Position numbers and translations under genes: made by a program. DNA of 64,000 bases from NCBI GenBank assembly GCA_900073065.1, contig FJOG01000001.1, forward strand, positions 1,520,439-1,584,438, read 5' to 3'. The DNA comes from Phialocephala subalpina. Taxonomy: Eukaryota; Ascomycota; Leotiomycetes; Helotiales; Mollisiaceae. The stretch's first letter is position 1, and each line of letters starts with the position of its first letter. Below the pieces are notes generated by a model. It was not told the origin of the DNA and ran no database searches. It worked only from the letters and a program-made list of their open reading frames with translations. Of this stretch, positions 57,082 to 64,000 are shown one piece after another.

Positions 57082-58631
57082 TCAAGGGCTCTTCCTTGCA
57101 CCACAAACGCCACACAAATTGACATCCCCTGAGTTTAGATACACTCCGTCCTTACAGGTTGAGCTGCTACAGCGCCAGGTGTTGGGCACAAAGTCCGGCT
57201 TGAGGACATTCGAGCAGGTCATGCAAGTCAATGCCATTGGCTCATTTTCAACGGAACAGAGTGGACAAGCCCCCTCGACTGCCGAGGTCACTGCTGGAGT
57301 AGGTTTCCTTGCCACTGCCTCTGCCTTCTCGGTATCTTTACTAACCTCAGTCGCAGCGGAGAAACTTTCCTGTGGGTGCGACTGGGTGGTAGAAGGTAGT
57401 CTAGTAGATTGTGTAGACAGCCTCTCATGAGCCTTATCGATATCCTTCTTTTCGGTGGACATTGATGTCTTTGAGACGGGTCTTAGTATCGCTGCAGACT
57501 TCTTGGACAGCGGGGCAGACTTCGATGCTAGGTACTGCTGGGAATGGCCGGGTATGCTCTGTAATTCCAGCAGCTCTTTCTTGACATCATCATCCTCGTT
57601 GTCCTCCTGGCCACAAACTCTGACCATTCCACCACCATTACTATCTACGAGCCTTAAGCCATTGATATCGACCGCATCGTCCGGCTCAGGCTTGATTTTC
57701 GGGTCGTCTGTGTCGCTCTCTGCCTCGCTGTCGGTGACCAGATCTTCATCCTTCATCTCAGGCTCCTCTTTCTTAACCTCGAATCGCGCCAGAGCGGCGG
57801 CAGCTCGAAGCTCTCTTCCTCTGGCACTTCCAGCAACTCTCGGTTTGCCAACCGGTCGTTTGCCCTTCTCCAGCTTAGCCTTCGTCTCCTCATCTGCACC
57901 GAGCGCGACTCCAGTCGTGCCAAACTTCTTTGCTATTCTGCGTTCCTCCCTCTCCTTGTATGTGATCGTCTGCTTGGCTTTCCTCTTCTTGCCACCTTTT
58001 AATCTAAATGTCCCGCCACACATATGTTCTGGCAGAACTTCACCGACATCGAGCTCGTCGTGGTCGAAAGTACCGTTGCGCAGTAATATACCTCTTCCCC
58101 AAAGTCCGTCTCCAGTATAGCCTTTATTCCACAATTCCTTCATTTCATTGGAGAACTCATTGCGGACCACCCAGAAGGCCTTCGAATGATTCATTTGCTT
58201 ATTATGCGCCAACTCGTGCATCATAACCATCTGCACGAACTTGAACGGCAGCCAGCGGCCAGTCGACGGAGATTTCAAGACCAGCTGTATGACTTCGCCA
58301 CTATTGAAGTTTCTCCCCCAAAACTCTAGATTAGGCTCGTATTCCTCCAAGGACGCCACTGCGAGATGGTGCTTATTACATATTGGAAGGCACTGGGCAG
58401 CTATCCTTTCGAGGAAGTCCTTCGCGGTATCGCGATCGGGACCGGGGAGAGGCTTAATCTAGAGAGGGATAAAATGTCAGAGTATGTACGTCCCAGAAAG
58501 AGGAGGACAATAGGGATGTTTGAGGAGAAGGCTAGTTAATTGTAAAGAAGAGCGTGCCAAATACTTACGAAGACGATATTCCTGTTAGGTTGAGACGTTC
58601 GGGCATTAATTCTCTCCCATCCTAGAGGCAT
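57082..58631 (-). CDS. WSS1: Wss1-like DNA-dependent metalloprotease (WLM domain)
   Basis: A SPRTN/Wss1-type protease of about 480 residues. The start at 58,631 gives MPLGWERINARTSQPNRNIVF, then an intron to IKPLPGPDRDTAKDFLERIA. The WLM domain carries the zinc site HELAHNKQMNH (about 58,217-58,187), where the first two His and the last His bind zinc and Glu is the base. Downstream FGTTGVALG resembles a Cdc48-binding (SHP) box. The C terminus has a RanBP2-type finger (CPLCSVENEPMALTCMTC) and a second Cys cluster (CSSSTCKDG...LCGVCG) ending GARKSP. Wss1 degrades proteins crosslinked to DNA and works with SUMO and Cdc48. It contains long Glu/Asp/Lys-rich linkers. The length is somewhat above yeast Wss1 (269 residues), as in other filamentous fungi. 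Confidence 0.9.
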
Positions 58632-59260
58632 GTTGACCGTCGTTGCCCGGTGGGCTTATGGCGCGCTGGATATTGAATGATGATGATACTTCGAACGACG
58701 GGAGATCGCCATCACCTCGCGTGAGCACGTGATCATAATGACAGTAGCCTGCCAGTATCTCCCCTTCCCTCGGCAAAAGCTCGATTTAGTATCTGGGAGA
58801 AATTCATAGTTGACTCCCTGTCATTTATATAGTTTCTGCGAGAACAAATCGATTTAATGTCCAAAATCTTGAGGTAAGATTACAATCTCAACTCCATCTT
58901 GTACCCGCGCTTCCAAATTGCCGAGAAGTCCCCCCGCTGTAGAGTCCTCTTTGTGATACCCTCATACCGGCGTTGGCAAACCATAGACCTGACACATCTG
59001 CAACTTAAATTCCAGCTGCTAGAAGAGTTCCCCCGTCAAAAAATTATTCTGTCATAGAAATATTTCATCCTAGTGGACCTCATGACGTTACAGCGATCCC
59101 GAATGCCGAGCCATTTTCCCCAGACTGACCCAGAACTTAATGCAAGCCCACATCCGAGTCCACATCCGCCACCGCTGGGTACTATCCGATATACTTCTTT
59201 TTCTGTACGACCAACACGCCTTTGATCTTTTGTTTTCTCCATTCAACAAAATACATAAAT
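58632..59260. promoter_or_regulatory. Divergent region, WSS1 / FAD monooxygenase
   Basis: 629 bases between divergent starts. No clear regulatory motif; a short minus-strand open frame at 59,036-59,242 is not convincing. Confidence 0.4.
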
Positions 59261-60667
59261 ATGGCTCCTACCGATACTCCCAAGAAACCCTTTCATGTTG
59301 CTGTCTGTGGTAAGCATCTAAAGTCACTTGATATCCGGTATGAATCATTAACAGGAAGTTAGGTGGCGGAATAGGAGGCCTTTGCATGGCCATTGGCCTC
59401 CTTCACCAGAACATATCATGCACCCTCTACGAAAGTGCTCCTGCATTTGCAGAAATTGGGGCTGGAGTGTCACTCGGTCCCAATGCAGTAAGAGCTATGT
59501 CCTTGATTGATCCGGATATCAAGAAAGGCTATGATAAGATAGCTACCAGTAATGCATGGCCTGAGAAGAGGAAATTCTGGTTTGAATTCAATCTGGGTCA
59601 AAAAGGAGAGAAGTGGGGTGATATTAAAGCTCCTGGGAAGGAAATGTTGAGGGTAGCTCAGGTTGTGGCCAGTGATATGGGACATTCATCTGTTCATCGA
59701 GCACATTTTTTGGATGTACTGGTGAACTTGGTTCCCGATGGAGTTGCTCAATTCGGGAAGAGAGTAGAGCAGGTTGAGAAGAAGGCCGAGAAGATGGTGT
59801 TGACTTTTCATGATGGATCGACTGCGGAGGCGGATGCGGTCATCGGTTGTGACGGTGTGAAGTCGAGATCGAGGCAGATACTGCTGGGGGAGAATCATCA
59901 GACTACCAATCCTACTTTCACTGGAAAGTATGCTTACAGAGGTCTGATTCCAATGGAAAAGGCAGTTGGTGCAATCGGAGAGGAGCTTGCAAGAAACAGC
60001 CAGATGTACATGGGTCGACATGGTCACGTTTTGACCTTCCCTATTGAGAATGGAAAGACGATGAACGTAGTAGCTTTCCAATCGAAAGCAGATGGAAAGT
60101 GGGAAGATGAACGATGGGTTTTGCCAATGAAGAAAGAAGATATATTTAATGACTTTGCTGGCTGGGGAGATGATGTACAACACATACTATCAGTAAGTCT
60201 TCGAGATCCGAAATGAAGATCCAACCGCTGACCATCGCCAGCTCATGGAGAAGCCCGATGTTTGGGCATTATTCGACCACCCTCCAGCACCGACTTACTA
60301 CAAAGGCCGATTCGCATTATTGGGAGATGCCGCCCATGCTTCGACGCCACACCAAGGAGCTGGAGCTGGCCAAGCCATTGAGGATGCTTTCGTGCTATCC
60401 AACCTGCTAGGCCAAGTCGATTCCGTGAACAAAATTGAGAACGCCTTCAAGGGATATGATGCTATTCGAAGACCGAGGAGTCAGAGAGTGGTGACGACTA
60501 GCCGCGATGCAGCGGCAATTTATGAATTCGAAGATGAGAGGCTCGGAAGTGATTTGGACTTGATTAAGCGCACGTTGGAGTCGCGCTATGATTGGATCTG
60601 GGATGAGGATCTGCCTCAGCAGTTGAAGAAAGCCCAGGAAGTTGCGGGCCAGAGAGCGAATTTATGA
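59261..60667 (+). CDS. FAD-dependent monooxygenase, salicylate hydroxylase-like
   Basis: A group A flavoprotein monooxygenase of about 430 residues with introns at about 59,311-59,362 and 60,193-60,239. The start MAPTDTPKKPFHVAVC leads into the Rossmann motif GGGIGGLCMAIGL (GxGxxG, FAD ADP part). Next are ESAPAFAEIGAGVSLGPNAV, the DG motif VIGCDGVKSRSR, and after the second intron the GD motif LLGDAAHASTPHQGAGAGQA, which binds the FAD ribityl chain. These three motifs in this order define the family; the best-known members are salicylate and 6-hydroxynicotinate hydroxylases. There is no signal peptide, so it is cytosolic. The substrate cannot be read. Its stop lies 14 bases from the stop of the next, convergent gene. 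Confidence 0.88.
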
Positions 60668-60681
60668 AGTAGGAGGTGTAA

Positions 60682-62889
60682 CTAATCAATGGAATCGTCT
60701 CTCAGGGCGAAGAGCTGCTTCATGACTTCGTCTGTCTTGCTTCTGACTGCGTCATGATACATTCCGTTTGTGATGTACCTGCAAATGTCAGTTTCGGGCA
60801 CAAAAACCAGGTAGAGGGTGGAGCAGATTTCAATATCCCAAATAAGAAGGGGCATTTTGACATAGCCATATATCTCAGAACGGAGGCAGAATGTACTTAC
60901 TGCTTGCAGTTCTTGACCAATTTTGCGGTATCCTGTGCTAGATCGAAGTCTACATACATGTCGTCGACGAATGATGCAGCGTAGAATGGAACCTCGTTTC
61001 GAGCTAACTGCCATTGGTCGTATAATTCGGTCCAACCCGGATACTTCGCAAGAATGTCGGCTACTGGAGCCAATTTCTCCAGCTCGGGGAAGATGTCGAA
61101 TAGGAACGGGAATATCATTTCACCCGAGAAGAACAGTGGTGCCTCTCTGACAGCCAAAGCAGACTGAGGAGAGCCAGCAAGCCACGAGAACTCTTTAAGG
61201 CTCTTCCCAACATGTTCAGCAGCCCAATTGCTAGCTTCGTTTTCGCAGTAAACGGCCTCATGCAGGACGGCATAGAGGACTATATCGTCAAAGCTGAGGG
61301 CGCTCTCAAGGGCGGATAAGGTAGGACGAGTGACATACTTGAATTGGGCAAGGTCGCTCTTCATCCGAAGAACGAGGTTGTGCACAGAATCTAGACCTCC
61401 GTGCATTCCGAAGTTTCGGCCAAGAGTCAAGAAGCCTCGGACGGTAAGTATGCCTCCTGAGGGTAGTGGTAAGCCGCCTTTTCCTCTAATGTGGTAGGCA
61501 AGACCATGGACAGCATCGACGTCTTCTGGGTATTTGTGGTAGTATGCTTTGTTTCGCCTAACATTGAAATTAGCCAAATCAGATTCATGTAAGTAACGGA
61601 CAACGGAAAACGTTGGTCTCGCTCTTTCCCAAAACAACACATCTGACCACGGAAGAGAAACCTCGAACAGATGAGAGTAACTCACTCGACAACCTTGCGG
61701 TACGTAGCTTTGTATACCTGCTCAGGTGTTTTGCCTATCGGCGCCAGTCCGCCGCTGGCAAAGGCTTCCCTCAATCCATGAGGGTACTTTGAAAGGTACG
61801 TAAGAATGCAAAAGCCACCAAAGGACTGGCCAAATACAGACCTGAAAGATATTAACATCGACGTTTGGAGCCAATCTCAATGTTGACATCGGATATCCCG
61901 AGTGACGCGAAACATTGGAAATGAGATCGGTTTATATTCCAGCAAAATCAGGAGGTAATTCTCACCACTTTCTCAATTCTTCCGGATACTCTTTGGTGAG
62001 CGTCTTTCTGATGGCTTCGCAGTCTTTCACTATTGAATCCGCCCTGAAAAGCTTCAGGTAATCAGCCTGTCTCTGAATATCGCCCTGGTCCGCCAGGGTA
62101 GCAGCGGTAATGGGATTACTAAGTCCCGTCCCACGCTGATCAAGATAGAGCATCTGGTAGCCTTTGTCGAGTACAACATTGGTGATGGGGTGATTCTGTG
62201 GCGGCGGACACTATGCAGGAGGAGCTTGAGTTAGCGTTTTTAGAGCCTCTCAAAATTTGAAAATTTGAAAGTTCATCCAAGTCTCCTGGGTGTAATATTT
62301 CAAGGATAGAGAGAATTTTGAAAATGCAGCTTACTGAACATCCTGGGCCGCCCTATGAGAATTTAGTCGCAAATTTTCGCATATTTGGATACCAGTCCGC
62401 ATTGTTAATCTGGGATAGCGTACCTGCAAGTAGACAAACCATGGCTTTTGGTTTTTCTTGAGCTGCTCATCCTCGGAGAGAGGGATCACGGGTTTCTCAT
62501 ATCTCGTGACCGAGCGAGCAAACAGCTGAATATGCCCTCTGTCCGGCTTTGCATAGTCTTTTGGGACCTCGAAGAAAAGTTCTGAGACTTTGAGCTTTCC
62601 TACGATATTCTTTAGCAATATTCCAGAAAGATAATGTGTGGAAAGAAGACATTCAACCACCCCTAGATTTCTGTCCTGAGATGAAGGATTGAACGTTACA
62701 ACTCATATATCTTCAAAAAAAGGGATCTAAACATAATAGTAGATATGTTGAGGAATGCGTAGACATAAGAGAGAGTAACTCAAAGCCATTACGTATCAAA
62801 AGCTAACGAATCTGGCCACGGCCAGCATCACATGACCAAGCCTTACCTGGTATGAGATGAGTTTTCGACTCAATAAGCCTCGCCGCCAT
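60682..62889 (-). CDS. S33 prolyl aminopeptidase-like alpha/beta hydrolase
   Basis: A proline iminopeptidase-family hydrolase, probably about 500-520 residues. The start at 62,889 gives MAARLIESKTHLIPG and a long first intron (about 62,610-62,846) to KLKVSELFFEVPKDYAKPDR. Family motifs: the oxyanion loop GGPGC, reached across introns near 62,220-62,430; MLYLDQRGTGLS (about 62,155); and the nucleophile elbow SVFGQSFGGF (GxSxG, about 61,840). The HGL after YPHGLREAFASGG is also typical. The catalytic Asp/His should be near DDMYVDFDLAQDT and NGMYHD at the C terminus. Members remove N-terminal proline from peptides and are mostly cytosolic or secreted; no signal peptide is visible here. Introns near 61,560, 61,690, 61,830 and 60,780-60,900 complete the model. 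Confidence 0.87.
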
Positions 62890-63543
62890 TGTTCAATATC
62901 TTTTCTTCTTTCCGCAGGGTGCAAAAGAAGCTAGGAGTTCGTTGTAAGAAGTAATTGTAAAGGTTGGTTGACTTTGGTGGTGATTAAGGTGACATGAGAT
63001 CGAAGAGTGGATGGAGTTTTTGGCGAGTGCGAGACCTCTTCAGCGACTTGATAAAGCGGCGAGCGCACAAACTTTCTCGCCATCATCCCAAAGGCTCGAT
63101 CTCAAAGCACCCAACGCAACGAACAATTGGTTAAGGTAAGTAATAACTGTTTTGAAGTCTTTGGTTATGCTCCTGTAATTGTTCTTGGCAAGACAGGGAA
63201 AGCTCAGGTATTGCAAAGCTGCGCTTCCTCATTCCCTGTCTAGGTAGCTCCTGCCAAAATTTCTGGGCTATCAATGAAGCGTAGTTGCGATTTCCACTAT
63301 TAATCGTCTGAGTGTACCGCAAACATTAGTTTGTTGAATTCATTTATTGTTTTCAAAGCCGGGCTGTATCATCTGCTACTTCCAGGTTTGCGCGGAGACA
63401 CATGCACCGAGTCCCTCTCCCTCTGTACTTCTGAAAGCACCACAGCGTATTGGACGTTTGTGTTTCGTCTACACACCCAACTAATCATCAGTATAGACCA
63501 CACGCCACAAAGACTCTTATCGAAACTTGTCATTCCAGCTAAG
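62890..63543. promoter_or_regulatory. Divergent region, S33 hydrolase / kelch protein
   Basis: 654 bases between divergent starts; promoters for both genes. No motif was identified. Confidence 0.4.
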
Positions 63544-64000
63544 ATGGCCAAGGACAAGAAAGGTAAGAGCGAGGGCAAGAAGGCCAAGATAGCAGAGAAG
63601 AAGCAAAAACAAGAAAAGAAAGGAGCCAAGAAAGAGAAGACCAAAGCCTCAAAAGCCGACGACAGTGATGCTGAGGATGTCGACCTCGATGCTGTCCTTG
63701 CAGAATACGCCAAGAAGCAAGAGCAATTCCTCAAAGTTACGGAAACTCCTTGTGACCCACCAAGAGCTCGAGCTTCATCTACGCTGATCGCGTCGCCGGC
63801 GGGTGATAATGAGTTGTTCTTGTTCGGAGGCGAGTACTTCAATGGAGCTTTAGCCACTTTCTTCAATGATCTCTACGTCTACTTCATTAATAGGGATGAG
63901 TGGCGTTCTATCACGTCCCCTAATAGCCCGCTCCCACGTTCTGGACACGCGTGGTGCAGAGGTAATACTGGAATCTACCTGTTTGGTGGTGAATTCAGTT
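63544..64000 (+). CDS. Kelch-repeat protein, Kel3-like (partial, runs off window)
   Basis: The N-terminal 152 residues or so are visible. The start MAKDKKGKSEGKKAKIAEKK is a Lys-rich coil, followed by an acidic patch (DDSDAEDVDLDAVLAEYAKK). The first kelch blades are LFLFGGEYFNGALATFFND-LYVY (about 63,820-63,880) and PRSGHAWCRGNTGIYLFGGE (about 63,935-63,990). This matches the conserved N terminus of fungal Kel3/KLHDC4-type kelch proteins, which fold as a beta-propeller; their cellular role is poorly defined. The 3' part lies beyond the window. An intron may fall near the edge. Confidence 0.85.
   Translation, partial: MAKDKKGKSEGKKAKIAEKKQKQEKKGAKKEKTKASKADDSDAEDVDLDAVLAEYAKKQEQFLKVTETPCDPPRARASSTLIASPAGDNELFLFGGEYFNGALATFFNDLYVYFINRDEWRSITSPNSPLPRSGHAWCRGNTGIYLFGGEFS

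Overview
This is a nuclear window from a filamentous ascomycete (Pezizomycotina). Genes are dense and lie on both strands. Introns are mostly 45-80 nt with GT..CTAAC/CTGAC..AG signals. The gene set is fungal: Zn2Cys6 factor, HAK potassium transporter, Snt2-type chromatin reader, highly reducing PKS, FSH hydrolase and Wss1. Gene content looks like Leotiomycetes, but that is inference and no marker here fixes the species. Gene models were spliced by eye from open frames and splice signals.

Left edge (1-10,350), accessory. Bases 1-1,690 are extremely AT-rich with almost no open frames, as expected of a RIP-mutated isochore. It abuts a highly reducing polyketide synthase that stops exactly at the end of its ketosynthase domain. 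Next come an FSH-family serine hydrolase (the family of LovG, which releases PKS products) and a DHA2-type MFS exporter, divergent from each other. The three look like the surviving edge of a secondary-metabolite cluster. A GNAT acetyltransferase follows.

Core housekeeping region (10,350-63,500). In order: Snt2-like BAH/PHD/SANT protein (-), HELQ-like helicase (+), flavodoxin-like quinone reductase (+), mitochondrial MSH1 (+), a single-pass membrane protein with an apparent frameshift (-), ribosomal P0 (-), Trm82 (+), a helical-repeat PPR-like protein (-), Hem12 (+), cytosine deaminase (-), Ydj1/Mas5-type DnaJ (+), a Zn2Cys6 factor (+), proteasome beta subunit Pup1 (-), Nup159-like nucleoporin (+), HAK K+ transporter (-), a small six-cysteine secreted protein (-), Wss1-like metalloprotease (-), FAD monooxygenase (+), an S33 prolyl aminopeptidase-like hydrolase (-), and the start of a Kel3-like kelch protein (+) cut by the window end.

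Most interesting points: (1) the PKS stump beside a RIP-like block, with FSH hydrolase and exporter neighbours; (2) abrupt C-rich to G-rich composition flips inside single reading frames, sharpest in MSH1 and repeated in several other genes; (3) unusual gene structures: a GC-AG intron in the helicase, microexons of 18 nt (secreted protein) and 26 nt (HAK signature motif), a stop-free 48-nt intron in Nup159, and a frame break in the membrane-protein gene. No CRISPR, rRNA, tRNA or intact transposon was seen.
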